A stretch of DNA of 64,000 nucleotides from Mytilisepta virgata (GCA_028015205.1 CM051514.1:46702150-46766149), one strand, 5' to 3'. Counted from the stretch's first letter, positions 21,801 through 27,968 are shown. Notes: generated by a model from the letters alone, not told the origin. Numbers and translations: made by a program.

Positions 21801-24020
21801 TTGGAAATGGTTATATACGTATTTATATACAATTCGTTCCATTATTTTACCGACACAACTTATTAACGATATGGGACGGTAGTTTGAAGGCATAGATTTA
21901 TCACCCTTTTTAAATATTGATATAACATGAGCAATTTTCCAAGCGGACGGAAATTTACATTGAGATAAGGATTTGTTAAAAATAATTTTAAGTGGCTCAG
22001 CCACACCCTCCGGGCATATTTTAAGCATTCTATGACTGATAATGTCTGGCCCCGATGCCTTATTGCGTTCAAGAATTTTTATTATATCTACAATTTCGTC
22101 TGAATCTATAATAATATCGTTAAGAGTTTCGTCCGTTTTTGTTCCAATATCACCAGGAGTTACATTTTCTTCATCTAAAGTAGAGATTAGGGTAAAATAC
22201 TTATTAAGAAGATCACATTTCTCATCATCATTAAATACAATATCATTGAAGTCCTCATCAAGAATGGTATTTTGAAGGGGTGGGATACAAGATGAACCTT
22301 TACTTGACTTTATTAACATTTTCATTAATTTCCAATAAGTTTTGGAATTAGGTGCGTTTTCTAAAATGATATTATCCAAATTTTTTTCAAAATTCTCCTT
22401 AGCAACTTTTTTTTAAGTTATTAACTTTGTTTCTCTGACGTTTGTATTTAATTATATCATTCTCTCTTTGTGATTTTAAAACCTTTTTCCGAAATCTGTC
22501 TCGAATACGTATTTCTTTCCTTAATTCAGATGTGAACCAGGGTTTATCATCTTTTCGTACAATTATCATTTTAGTAGGAATACACTGCTTTGCGATCCGG
22601 ATGAACTCCGATGTAAATGTATGACACAATTCATCAACGTCATCCAGCTCATAAAGCAGAGAATTCCAATCAACCGTATTTATTAAGTCAGAGAATTTTT
22701 CTTTATCAATTTTATCGTAGAGCCAAATTTCTCTTGAGTAAGATTTGTAAGCTGGTTTTGAACATTCGATATAAGCCACAGCTGCATCATGATCACTTAT
22801 TTCGGAGGGAACTGCAAGTACATCAGAATAAATACAGTTTATTTCGTCACTTACGATAATAGGGTCCAACAGTGTACTGCTATGATCTGTTACTCTTGTT
22901 GGCTTCTTTGTTACATTTTTAAGATTAAACAAATTCATAATATCTATCAATTTATTGTTCGTCTGAATGAGTAAATCAGAATTCATATCACCCGTTAAAA
23001 TAACATTATTTGTTTGAACACCCTGTGTAAACGGTGTCCTCTAAGAAGTGTGACTCTGCGGTGTACCGTAACTCCCATTTTGAACACAACATAACCACAG
23101 GGCATTCAGTTGGGTATGTTTCCTTTGTTTTCTGTATTGATTCTTTTTATTTGTAATGACAAAATCTATTACTGTATAAATTTTGCACACATCAATCGAA
23201 TGTTTCCATAAAACATATAAACAATCACTGATCCTTAATATTGTTGTTATAATATGGAATCACTATACATGTCCGGTCTAGTCTTCATTGTTCTGAGACT
23301 TTGCGAATGATTTTTTTAATTTTTAAAGTCTAAACGTTAGAATAAAATTGCAATTTCTAGCTGGTCAATTAAACTCGAAGAGTCTTCCAAGAAGACATAA
23401 AAATTTTAACATTGTTTAATCGCAATTCGTAGTTTGAATGGGAAATCTGAAATGTGGAAATAAATGCACTTAAAAAGTTTAAAAATTAAAAAATTTGAAA
23501 CGATTTTTGATATTTTTCATGCACTTTTTGCATATTTGGTAAAACCCGGGGATAAAATACTTAATCTTATAAAATATCACAGGAAGAGTTATCTCAATTT
23601 TACATTGAAAATTTCGTAGGCAAAATATTTTTGCTTCTCTTGCAGACATGATTGAACAAAATCAGGTAATTTCAATAGTTTTAGCTAATTGCACCTATCT
23701 GCCAAGTAGTAAGACGATTCAAAATGATTATGGTAATTAAATTAGGAAGAATCCGTTGACGGACTGAGGTTTGGAAAATGTTACCAACTTTTACAGTCTA
23801 CGTCAAAACTTCATCAATCAATATTTATTCACGAATATAAAAAATAACTTTGGATACACAATGTTCCCCTACTGCATGAAAACACACACATGAATATGTA
23901 CATTGGTATCAATATTACCTCATTTTCATCATAAGCTGTATTCTCGTATGACCCAATTTCTTCCCCCATTCGGGCATTGGTGCCATTATCCATTCTGATA
24001 GATTTTAGTTCAACAGCCAT
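647..24020 (-). CDS. Concentrative nucleoside transporter gene (SLC28/CNT family), 3' end off window
   Basis: Family members are Na+- or H+-coupled nucleoside importers in the plasma membrane. Eight exons (24020-23919, 19801-19395, 18724-18482, 17878-17687, 17145-16984, 16368-16243, 1752-1622, 815-647) spell successive CNT segments: cytosolic N-terminus, TM1-TM2, the [12 protein letters not shown] and [13 protein letters not shown] helices, [80 protein letters not shown] and [18 protein letters not shown]. Almost all have consensus GT/AG borders, and phases agree from exon 3 through exon 8. Exon 2 to exon 3 does not join in phase: exon 2 leaves two bases and exon 3 begins in phase 0, so a small exon is missing from this model or the junction is wrong. 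The intron after exon 6 holds the Gypsy element and intron 1 holds the LINE, both in sense orientation. The C-terminal third of the protein is outside the window. Confidence 0.92.
801..942. repeat. Tandem duplication of the exon-8 acceptor region (about 72 bp x 2)
   Basis: About 801-868 and 869-942 are near-identical copies: both contain TTTCTGTCTTTTCTG, GAAAGATAATAAACAAG and GGGTTACTCCTCCTCAGTTT. On the minus strand this gives two candidate acceptors, CACGTCAG|AAAAGACAG (exon start 886) and CACCAG|AAAAGACAG (exon start 815). Use of the distal one would run into a TAA after a few codons. Confidence 0.85.
943..1621. other. CNT intron 7, nothing else recognised
   Basis: AT-rich intronic sequence between exons 8 and 7. 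No mobile element, RNA gene or additional exon was identified. Confidence 0.5.
1622..1752 (-). CDS. CNT exon 7 ([19 protein letters not shown])
   Basis: The acceptor TTTTACTAG|GTACCA and donor AAATC|GTAAGT bound 131 bp, starting in phase 0 and leaving two bases. It encodes [20 protein letters not shown] followed by SKIAYPEV, matching the very conserved CNT stretch after SFG. In the genome it is separated from exon 6 by about 14.5 kb, of which 11.7 kb is the LTR element. Confidence 0.94.
1753..2757. other. CNT intron 6, left part before the LTR insertion
   Basis: AT-rich intronic sequence with no recognised gene. The bases 2754-2757 (ATAT) are the left copy of the Gypsy target-site duplication. 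Confidence 0.5.
2758..4400 (-). repeat. 3' LTR of the Gypsy element
   Basis: Same 1643-bp length as the 5' LTR, offset by exactly 10078 bp throughout, so no indel separates the copies. In transcription order it follows the polypurine tract at 4401-4412. It would supply the polyadenylation signal for the element and, because of the sense orientation, possibly for the host CNT transcript. Confidence 0.95.
4401..4412 (-). other. Polypurine tract
   Basis: The minus strand reads AGGTGGGGAGGG directly abutting the 3' LTR, the expected primer for plus-strand DNA synthesis in an LTR element. Confidence 0.88.
4413..5124. other. Gypsy 3' untranslated region with iterated TGTCCAGCA motif and T-tract
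   Basis: No ORF. It holds a 23-nt T run (4635-4657 on the plus strand) and, near the ORF3 stop, plus-strand TGTCCAGCA at 5053-5061, 5075-5083, 5112-5120 and 5129-5137 (the last overlaps the stop end of ORF3). A further copy is inside ORF3 at 5235-5243 and a one-mismatch copy at 5023-5031. Confidence 0.7.
5125..6912 (-). CDS. ORF3: two C2H2 zinc fingers with Thr/Pro-rich middle (595 aa), env position
   Basis: Intact ORF in the same sense as gag-pol, starting ATGATGG at 6912. Finger 1 is C6-X2-C9-X12-H22-X5-H28; finger 2 is C35-X2-C38-X15-H54-X3-H58. A basic helix-like stretch follows, then an acidic patch and poly-Thr near 150-165. Next come tandem Thr/Ala/Gly/Ser repeats (about 290-370, from a 33-36-bp DNA repeat at about 5940-6045), a Pro-rich stretch (about 375-420), and a folded-looking C-terminal region ([38 protein letters not shown]). 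I see no signal peptide or membrane span, so it is not an envelope protein. The function is unknown; nucleic-acid binding by the fingers is an inference. Its retention as a 1.8-kb open frame beside intact gag-pol argues it is a normal part of this lineage. Confidence 0.85.
   Translation of the reverse strand: MMEKNCWLCHTEFDTTKQLKNHLAGKEHGLMEVVCPWCPDRPIKYRRVSELKEHCSKHHKEQLKELRSDVLSEGNSYYLAIHPEVYRRVVKPTSFYSPSARELKTAMQAWLKTSLKVFKNTKDWERGWREGTKYERDPEEEDFVPIYSGDEAGSSTTTTTTTREESRLSNPDAWRVTYVALVPQDITAEAECDGVVFRFRLADTLLADPRYLSSISRRMLAIPLGGRPAAGQKFRLKGRTYAERVAQGAKVLGVPEKYITAIHRMDNKFGLVPTVKSTITPKVCTSSVKTTATITTTAGSTSALTTTTTAGSTSTLTTTTTAGSENTSYSGTPPKTPTTSTAGLQTTTTFTTSTVSTNPMYSPISDRSDLYTTPPPPKRQRVTFEKYVPSPPPLTAPVYIPTPKQLLDSIPPPTTRPVHFNKTAAERATSLLRKGCMPLFPPARRDWAGKAIVQLPGNIFMKQWPPQNWRELSVDQRKLQWEFISFQYEQLSGSADSPTRAGLLDKYNMFALPGTAPHAKSKKEEGRTFLKSRFYLYESLRVLALGEVKPDRDNFIMLDMLERASAGRDKTTDFICEAMDKAGIPLRLDVSDAGH
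6913..6930 (-). promoter_or_regulatory. Candidate splice acceptor immediately before ORF3
   Basis: The minus strand reads GTTATATTTTTTTTTTAG followed directly by ATGATGG, so the AG (6914-6913) abuts the start codon at 6912. A pyrimidine run plus AG is what a 3' splice site needs. Together with the 1-kb gap after pol this suggests ORF3 is made from a spliced subgenomic RNA. One possible donor is CCTAA|GTAATT just after the primer binding site. Confidence 0.55.
6913..7930. other. Gypsy spacer between pol and ORF3
   Basis: About 1 kb inside the element without a recognisable coding frame on the minus strand. It ends at the ORF3 splice-acceptor-like site. Confidence 0.6.
7931..11689 (-). CDS. 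pol: Pol polyprotein of the Gypsy element (protease-RT-RNase H-integrase)
   Basis: Read in the -1 frame after the slippery site; the open frame has no convincing start ATG of its own. Numbering from the Gly-Lys-Ile-rich start of the protease (first codon at 11575): aspartic protease [10 protein letters not shown] (catalytic DTG at 28-30) and reverse transcriptase about 300-560 with [45 protein letters not shown] and catalytic YLDD at 457-460. RNase H follows with D604 (ILDTDAS), E647, D672 (RTDNSA) and D715. Integrase has zinc-binding H860-H867-C897-C900 and catalytic D929, D989 and E1025, giving DD35E spacing. A GPY-like stretch ([10 protein letters not shown]) is near the C-terminus; no chromodomain was recognised. 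Every catalytic residue is present and there is no internal stop, so the copy looks functional. Confidence 0.95.
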   Translation of the reverse strand, partial: LQTVDVKGRQSTVQFQNRPGAEYIENCEFDLYNKRIGQLGKIGGKFDNGFYTKGEIIGKHVEFLIDTGSTASLLSCHIFDKFSDNQKFSLQPSRLCIRDVNGNEITNYGQYTININFNGILFPQTIIVCDICPDAIIGQDFLLNYVKKIDYERMVLQTTKTEIKCYVAGEAQMVCRVEASEQITIPANSRMFIPVEIPYSEKLSQNCVVEPSAHLFEEKNITVMPGLIKNSATIKYISVHNYSENDVTVYPRMKLGICESFYEKESVPVRHIEIDENFNSENQDVPDYLEDLWARSSIHLTQEESEKFAKLLIKYKSAFSKSSDDLGKTNLVQHYINTGNATPIRQPPRRLPFGKRQIEKEEIQKMLQRGVIEPSTSAWSSPVVLVTKKDGSTRFCVDYRKLNYVTVKDAYPLPRIDECLDSLSFAKWYGCMDLNSGFWQLSMKTSDKEKTAFSTSQGLYQFRVMPFGLANAPSSFERLMENVLRGLQWEECLLYLDDIIVPASSVQQSLERMENVFIRLIDAGLKLKPSKCIFFQKSVKFLGHIVSENGIQTDPEKTEAVQNWPKPKNQKQLRSFLGLCSYYRRFVTKFADIARPLHQLCEKNRVFQWSEESENSFNKLKEALTTPPILGYPRTDLKFILDTDASDKAVGAVLSQEQDGQEKVIAYMSKVMNKHEQSYCVTRKELLAVICALRHFHSYLYGQPILLRTDNSAVSWMRSLKTPTGQTARWLQELGTYNLTVIHRAGLKHRNADALSRNPCKACCRQERHNVDSESEDEDNEKQGTSFIRVITRSQTSSSSTRNQFILQGWDAPSIRKLQLEDKNIRFLLVKFEEGCTKPEWNSVSDKSVDLKTLWNMWDRFEIHNCVLYVKWFINAEHEYLRLVVPDPLKCVVLKYYHDIPSAGHLGAEKMYEKVKQSFYWPGMKQNIKDYIRACDGCASRKPVIMQNRAPLGTYNVGAPMERVAIDILGPLPKTKNGNKYCLVLTDCFTKWTEAYGIPDQEATTVAKTLVNEFVCRFGTPLQIHSDQGSNFESRVFQQLCNYLKIDKTRTTSFHPQSNGCVERFNRTLIKMLSMYCVKDQRVWDEYLPQVLLAYRSSVHATTGFTPNYLTFGREVTLPLQAVIGKPKSSSNDSENFESYVADLQNRLKNAHEIARNNMKKNTQYQKRHYDVKSKKRIFEVGQPVWLNDPSRKIGVCHKLCAKWKGPYVVTRCIDSTTYLIQKSAKQMAKAYHVDRLMPYLGRNRPKWFKKI
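11652..11695 (-). promoter_or_regulatory. Gag-Pol -1 ribosomal frameshift signal
   Basis: In gag frame the codons break as G GGA AAC (11695-11689), a canonical X XXY YYZ heptamer also used by some retroviruses. After a 5-nt spacer (11688-11684, TACAA), ACCGTCGAT (11683-11675) pairs perfectly with ATCGACGGT (11660-11652) across a 14-nt loop that contains the gag stop. The pol frame is exactly -1 relative to gag and is open through the overlap. A pseudoknot is possible, since GGGCC in the loop can pair with downstream GGCCT using one G-U. Confidence 0.88.
11671..12654 (-). CDS. gag: Gag polyprotein of the Gypsy element (327 aa)
   Basis: Structural protein expected to assemble the cytoplasmic particle and bind genomic RNA. 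The ATG at 12654-12652 follows a leader of about 160 nt after the primer binding site. An acidic N-terminus (residues 1-50) precedes a retrotransposon-type capsid region (about 55-220; [44 protein letters not shown]). A short Arg-rich/coiled stretch (about 245-265) follows, then one zinc knuckle [14 protein letters not shown] at 282-295 (C-X2-C-X4-H-X4-C). The frame ends at TAA 11673-11671, inside the loop of a hairpin that follows a -1 slippery site. No internal stop or frameshift was seen. Confidence 0.93.
   Translation of the reverse strand: MAETPDNEIEFNLPNPEVGQGDRDAQSDQESDYEDDFLHLPRRDRGDINDGPKGGNHRFYIKPESYSGRTDWEEYFSHFQDCVELGGLTNKDRVLTLAASLRGPARTFYISLNQAERRNYDVLVEKLQQRFGCTRQQNRWLSRFESRKRLPGESIALLGDDLRQLSQKAYANLDSRAQEALALNQLYKSISLEMKCKCIDKECETVFDAIQVIERYEAILGEPQTQDKKKVTVRKITGDEEDQATGFDHLTARIARLEQTTNRPNSTQNKQVQYQKRQPFKCFVCDSTNHMYRDCPVYKKCMQLSDRQPKFKQATTENMQGNYKPSM
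12781..12790 (-). promoter_or_regulatory. Candidate primer-activation (T-arm complement) box
   Basis: The plus strand reads GGTTCGAATC, identical to the standard TpsiC loop/arm of tRNAs including tRNA-Leu. The element RNA therefore carries the complement GATTCGAACC, 24 nt downstream of the primer binding site. Ty1 and several retroviruses use such second contacts with the primer tRNA. Its placement next to the site and across a perfect hairpin makes a role plausible but not shown. Confidence 0.45.
12815..12832 (-). other. Primer binding site, tRNA-Leu type
   Basis: The plus-strand text ATCCCACTTCTGACACCA equals the 3' acceptor end plus CCA of metazoan tRNA-Leu (the human CAA isoacceptor ends ATCCCACTTCTGACA before CCA). 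In element RNA it reads TGGTGTCAGAAGTGGGAT, three bases after the 5' LTR. Four of its bases (12815-12818) can also pair in a local 8-bp hairpin, 12794-12801 with 12811-12818. Confidence 0.88.
12836..14478 (-). repeat. 5' LTR of the Gypsy element
   Basis: 1643 bp, beginning TG and ending CA on both strands in the usual way. In transcription order it starts at 14478 and ends at 12836. Short open frames inside it recur identically in the other LTR, as expected for a duplicate; they have no recognisable domain. Probable U3 promoter motifs are listed separately. This is long for a Gypsy LTR. Confidence 0.95.
13629..13672 (-). promoter_or_regulatory. Candidate LTR promoter: CCAAT box, CACATGACG, TATA box
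   Basis: On the minus strand the order is ATTGG (inverted CCAAT, 13672-13668), a GACGTCATGTG-like stretch mixing an E-box CACATG with a TGACG CRE half-site, then CCTATATAAG (13638-13629). Transcription would be expected to start about 25-35 bp further on, near 13600, giving U3 of roughly 880 bp. The same motifs are in the 3' LTR near 3551-3594. Motif reading only; the start site is not shown by the sequence. Confidence 0.5.
14479..16242. other. CNT intron 6, right part
   Basis: AT-rich intronic sequence between the LTR element and exon 6. ATAT at 14479-14482 is the right target-site duplication. No exon, RNA gene or recognised mobile element was found. Confidence 0.5.
16243..16368 (-). CDS. 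CNT exon 6 ([11 protein letters not shown] ... GGFATIAGS)
   Basis: The acceptor TTTTAACAG|ACCGAC and donor GGT|GTAAGT bound 126 bp, 42 codons, phase 0. It encodes [20 protein letters not shown] followed by [20 protein letters not shown] and FG, the CNT hairpin and helix around the substrate site. The following intron holds the LTR element. Confidence 0.94.
16369..16983. other. CNT intron 5
   Basis: AT-rich sequence with correct splice ends; nothing else recognised. Confidence 0.5.
16984..17145 (-). CDS. CNT exon 5 (TM with VMPVVVF, GNIF motif)
   Basis: The acceptor is CTCATTACATTCAG|GTTATG and the donor GGAATG|GTGTGT; 162 bp, 54 codons, phase 0. It encodes [20 protein letters not shown], then [15 protein letters not shown]. 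The family normally has GNIF(V/I)GQTE at this exon junction. Here the junction reads G-M then T-D from exon 6, so the conserved Q and E are replaced. Confidence 0.93.
17146..17686. other. CNT intron 4
   Basis: AT-rich sequence bounded by correct splice sites; nothing else recognised. Confidence 0.5.
17687..17878 (-). CDS. CNT exon 4 (VDWHPVFWG segment)
   Basis: The acceptor AATTGTAG|GTAGAC and donor TTTAAG|GTAATA bound 192 bp, 64 codons, phase 0. The protein [20 protein letters not shown] ... [18 protein letters not shown] aligns by eye with the vertebrate CNT segment WRPVFWGIGLQFLLGLLILR ... GEKYTDHFFAFK. The acceptor end is embedded in a minisatellite that extends into the intron (17873-18010). 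Confidence 0.93.
17873..18010. repeat. Short minisatellite spanning the exon-4 acceptor
   Basis: Units of about 48-53 bp start at 17873, 17921 and 17974 (GTCTACCTACAATTACACAG, GTCAACCTAGAAATACACAG, GTCTACCTAGAAATACATAA). The text CCCCAAAATACTGGGTGCCA inside exon 4 recurs as CCCCAATATACTGGTTACCA in the intron. The repeat therefore includes the first bases of the coding exon and duplicates a splice-acceptor-like segment. Confidence 0.75.
18482..18724 (-). CDS. CNT exon 3
   Basis: The acceptor is TTTCTTCAG|CATTTT and the donor CTCGG|GTAAGT; the exon is 243 bp in phase 0. It encodes [12 protein letters not shown], a linker, the helix [20 protein letters not shown] and the helix [18 protein letters not shown] followed by NPAR. 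This corresponds to the CNT segment just before the RPVFWG-type motif. An alternative upstream acceptor (GTTTTCAG|ACGC) joined to exon 2 would create TGA at the junction, so it was not used. Confidence 0.82.
18889..19224. repeat. Dispersed repeat copy 1 (about 335 bp)
   Basis: Begins near AAGGATGATCGCTGG and ends near TTTAAGAAATGGAT. A copy of the same length and orientation lies at about 34483-34820, with scattered substitutions. It carries no ORF or obvious terminal inverted repeats. It is probably an unclassified non-autonomous element in CNT intron 2. Confidence 0.8.
19395..19801 (-). CDS. CNT exon 2 (N-terminal tail plus TM1-TM2)
   Basis: The acceptor TATGCAG|ATTGAC and donor AAATG|GTAAGT flank 407 bp. 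The encoded segment has a polar stretch with several cysteines (NGCERC), then two hydrophobic spans around [20 protein letters not shown] and [15 protein letters not shown], matching the first CNT helices. The exon leaves two bases (TG). A weaker internal donor exists at TGGA|GTAAGC, but it does not restore phase with exon 3 either. Confidence 0.8.
19941..23016 (-). mobile_element. 5'-truncated non-LTR retrotransposon (LINE, Jockey/CR1-like)
   Basis: The insert is flanked by a perfect 12-bp direct repeat AACACCCTGTGT (19929-19940 and 23017-23028), the target-site duplication. The 5' end is truncated inside the endonuclease domain and the 3' end carries AATAAA-type text but no long A tail. It lies in intron 1 of the CNT gene, in the gene's own orientation. 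The family call rests on RT motifs with FADD and a C-terminal cysteine/histidine cluster; a tree would be needed for the clade. Confidence 0.9.
20235..23016 (-). pseudogene. LINE ORF2 remnant: endonuclease C-terminus, reverse transcriptase, Cys/His tail
   Basis: The first open part (22986-22399) ends an APE-type endonuclease (GDMNSD just upstream, [13 protein letters not shown]) and its linker to RT. It is broken by an 8-A run (plus-strand T run 22407-22414); one base fewer would rejoin the frame. The second part (22379-20235, 714 aa) holds [16 protein letters not shown] near 106-120, NYRPISL near 167, [12 protein letters not shown] near 234, [13 protein letters not shown] near 293, FADDTS at 323. 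A tail [20 protein letters not shown] follows. The usual GSVLGP reads GSVLDP here. With the 5' truncation and the frameshift this copy is dead, although the RT frame is otherwise intact. Confidence 0.9.
23029..23918. other. CNT intron 1, right part
   Basis: AT-rich sequence between the LINE and exon 1; nothing recognised. Confidence 0.5.
23919..24020 (-). CDS. CNT exon 1 (start codon, 34 codons)
   Basis: The ATG at 24020-24018 sits in context TGACGATGGCT. It encodes a polar, acidic cytosolic N-terminus ([10 protein letters not shown]...AYDENE) and ends at GAG|GTAATA. It reads in phase 0 into exon 2. Assignment to the CNT gene rests on strand, phase and position upstream of exon 2, because CNT N-termini are poorly conserved. 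Confidence 0.7.
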
Positions 24021-25660
24021 CGTCAAAACAGAATTATACTACAAAAAAGTATTTATCAAATCTGATCAAACATTCTAATCTGTCTATAAAATCTAGAGAT
24101 GAGAAGATCAACACTAAATCTCTTAATTCCCAAATTTCCAAATTACTTAGAAGTCAAATTAAATCACAAATATTCTTCCACAAACTATACTTAGTATCAT
24201 TTTTCTTCTTATTTTTTTTAAACCTCTTTATAGTCTTTATTTCTATTTTCACATGTTTGTAGCTATTGTCTATTATTAGAATTCTTTTATTTGGAATTTA
24301 AATTGATTTAAGATCGTTTACACGTGACTGTTCAATTGTTTTGACCACTTTGAGGACAATTCAATTTATACACTAAGATAGTATTTATATAAGGTAATTT
24401 TATTAGTCACGAAATTAAAAATGCATGCTTTTTAACTACTTTAAAATGTGTTTAAAAGCATTATATCATAAAATTTCCAATCTACAAAGAGTGTGATGTC
24501 ACTTCCGGTTTAACATCAACAAACACATGTGGAACAATCGATGTTTTATTAGGGTTGCCATCAAAATAAAAGTAATTTCAGATGACAGTTAAGTGTCATT
24601 AAAATTATTTCATCAAAAATACTTTTCAGGCCATGTTATTTCAAACAGTAATGAATAAAAGAACAATCACGTATGGCAGCCAAAAGGGGGAGGGTGACTT
24701 GGCGAACAAATTTTGGCGACAAGTTTTTGAATGCCAGCGCGACCCCTGGTCTTGTCTTGTCTTGTCTTGTCCTAACTACAGGTGTCATCCTGATTATCCC
24801 AGTTTTAATCCCTTATATTAATATACTAATTCGGGAATGTTGTTATAAACACGTACATGATTACCTGTAATAACAGATAATCATACGGTCTTCAAATGTT
24901 TAATCTCTTTAAATTAATTGAAAATTTTGCTATTTTAGAGATGGAGTTTGTGCCATATTTTTAACTACATGGTGTTCTTCAAATTACAAATAAGCATCTC
25001 GGTTTTCTAAATATGTATGAAAGGGTGCAAAATTACTTGATGAAATGAATTATTTACTTCTCATTATGAACATATTAGTTTTGGGTTTATGCATTGAGGT
25101 TCTGTGCATTTATTTAGCTAAGTTATATCCCACAAGCTCAAATATACTTGTAATCTTCATGGATTCAATCATAACATAATGGAATTGCCTCACAGGAATA
25201 TGAATATTAATATACATACAAGGTCTGAATCTTAATAATTCATTTAAAGGTGTAATATTTTGGCCTTTTCCAAGTTGAAATTTACTGAATTTGAATTCTC
25301 ACCCTTAACCAACATTTTAAATAGGCACTTTCTCACTAACACATCATTTTACCCATGGAAAATGCTCAACAACTATAGGTTTCGTAAAGAACAAGCCAGG
25401 AAAGGACAATCATGCAGTTTGGTTTTAGGAGGTCGTTTTCTTTCATTAATTGTTATATATTGACCCTTATAGTGTTAATAAATATGATAAAATTTTCTGA
25501 ATAGTTTTCTTTCTGAATTTCAAAAAACAATAAGTCAATAACAACTTAACTGAAAAAAAACATGAAGACAACACTTCAGAAAACTCGATTTTTTTTTAAA
25601 GAAATGACATTATTATTTCTCTTCCATCATATAGGCATCTACAAAATATGAATAGAATAC
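24021..25660. other. Upstream region of the CNT gene
   Basis: No exon recognised. It should include the CNT promoter (transcription toward lower coordinates), but I could not place a TATA box or start site with confidence. A short CTTGT repeat lies near 24750-24775. Confidence 0.4.
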
Positions 25661-25664
25661 AGAA

Positions 25665-26004
25665 TGGAAACGGGGAATGTGTCAAAGAGACAACAACCCG
25701 TACAAAGAGCAGAAAACATCTCAAGGCTACCAATGGGTCTTCAACGCAGCGAGAAAATCACGCACCCGGAGGCTGGCTTCAGCTGGTCCCTAAACAATAA
25801 TGTATACTAGCTCAGCAAAATGGACGGCACACTTAACTCCGAAACATAAAAATGAACCAAAATTAAAAAAAACACACAAGACTAACAAAGGCTAGAGACT
25901 CCTGACTTGTTATAGGCGCAAAAATGCGGCGGGGTTAAACATGTTTGGTGAGATCTCAACTCTCCACCTATACCTCTAGCCAATGTGGAATAAACAAACA
26001 CACA
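25665..26004 (+). repeat. Dispersed bivalve-type repeat, copy 1
   Basis: Starts TGGAAACGGGGAATGTGTCA and ends near AATAAACAAACACACAG. A second copy with the same order of blocks begins at 28837. Shared blocks include CAATGGGTCTTCAACGCAGC, AGCAAAATGGACGGCACA and GTGAGATCTCAAC. No coding capacity. The text is familiar to me as a common mussel repeat, but I could not check the family. Confidence 0.8.
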
Positions 26005-26208
26005 GTTTAGTCTGTAACTGATCCCCTCACCACACATGTAATTAATGTAATTTTAGTCATTTAAATAGAACAGACTATAGCATTGCATGGTCACTGATTC
26101 CTTTGGAGTTTTTGTTTATGTAACAATTTGTTAATTGGGATTAAACGGTGTATTCCCATTTATACAACTTTTGAAAATTTGGTATTCCCACTTTATGAAA
26201 CATTATAT

Positions 26209-26428
26209 ACTTATTGGCTGGGTATTAGGGAATAGTAAGTTTATTATTCCCTCGAACTATTGCTCCTTGGTAGTTTATTGTCCCCGGGATACAAACTATT
26301 GCCTTGGCAGTTTATTATCCCCGAGATACCAACTATTGCCCCGAGGTGTAGCCAAGGGGCAATAGTTGGCAATAGTTGGATCGAGGAGACAATAAACTTA
26401 CTATTCCCCGAATATGCAGTCAATAAGT
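26209..26428. mobile_element. Fold-back (palindromic) MITE-like element
   Basis: The left arm, about 26209-26268 (ACTTATTGGCTGGGTATTAG, GGGAATAGTAAGTTTATTAT), is matched as an imperfect inverted copy by the right arm, about 26370-26428 (GGAGACAATAAACTTACTAT, GCAGTCAATAAGT). The middle repeats AACTATTGCC blocks in both orientations. There is no ORF, so it would be non-autonomous. Target-site duplication not identified. Confidence 0.7.
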
Positions 26429-27965
26429 GTTTTATTATACCGAAACACTTTACCGGTCAATAGTTTCCAATACTAATCACCGGTCACTATTTAACCGTTG
26501 CTTAGTTTAGGTAACTAATCACCGGTAAACAAATAGTAAAATTAGTGCCTCGATTTTTATATAGAAAAAACATACTGATGTATAATAATATCAATTATGC
26601 CCTTTGCTCTTAGATACTAAAACACAGCGTTTTAGTTTTATTTCAAATTTAAGTTTACAAACACTTTTTCCTTCCCAAGAAACAAGACACAAGGGTTAAA
26701 TACATTTTAAGATTTACGAATATTTGTTTCTTTTTCAAACGTATTGATTGGATTTTATTCCATATTTAGAAATACCCGTACGTTCTTTCATTGTCGTGTT
26801 ATACAAGTAGTTAAGATAATACTAGAGATGTTTTGATAACGATAAACAGCCACAAGACAAGGGTGAATAGATAGAAACGAATAAATAAATTGAGTCAGTA
26901 CATAATAAATCATTTTTACATGATTTTGTTTTGCAGACTCGTAATCTTGATAAACTCTGTACGCTTTGTTCGGAATTCAACGAACAATATTAATTTATAC
27001 AGGTTTAGAATAAGATCAATGTGAGGGAAAGAACATTGAAAAAATGTCATGTCGCTTTGAACAAAACTATTTATGGTCAAGTGTACAATTCTATTGATGA
27101 ACTTAAAGCCCGGGTGTATATCACCAGCTGAGTAATTCTTAATTCGAGAAATAAATTGAAAAAAGTGTAACATTTTGGAAACTCACACCTCTGTTTGTTT
27201 TCAGATAATATTTGGCTCTGTATTTCTAATTTCTAATTATTTTGGCATTTGGACTATTTTCCATCATTCGGGGTTACTGTTTAGGTTCTAATCCTTTATT
27301 TTTGATTGCGAACTCTGCTGACGAGACATAGTCGGTATCATTGAACCTATACTTATGTATCATTTATTTATTTCCGTTGGCTATCAATTTTCGTAGTTAA
27401 GCATACACGTTTTGTTTCCAGGATACCAAAATCAATGGTTATTTTTTCAAACAGTATTAAATAATTGTAAATTTACAATCGGAACTGGCCATAAAAACAC
27501 AATTCAAATATAAAATGTGTCACATTTGACGGTTAAATAGGGTTTTTCACATCCAAAATTATATTGGAACAATTTATTTCCCCAATATTATACATATAAT
27601 AATACGCATAGGGCATTAAGATTTACACGTGTGGTATGTAATAGGTATGGCAAGTCGATATTCCTACTAATGAACAAAAAGGTAAGGTACTAATAAAACG
27701 AAGATTTCCCCATGTTTTCGACTTGATGTTTGTACGTCTTTTCTAACATTCCATTTTTTAATGTGTTTGCTGACTTTTGTCTAGTTAACCAAAACGTTGA
27801 GCCTTTAATCGTTTGTTTTTTGTTTTTTTTTAATGTTGTTTTTATGCTTTTTATATTTGTATGTTTGGTTTATGTACATGTCTCAGTTCAACAGCTCGCC
27901 AACAAAACAACATGTCTTAGTTCAACAGCTCGCCAACGTATTATTATTTATTCATTGCATATATA
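26429..27965. other. Intergenic, nothing recognised
   Basis: AT-rich sequence without a convincing exon, repeat pair or RNA gene. Confidence 0.45.
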
Positions 27966-27968
27966 TTA

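Noticed and set aside
26916..27173. Minus-strand 85-codon open frame in intergenic DNA
   Set aside because: No domain, no splice context, typical length for chance in AT-rich DNA.
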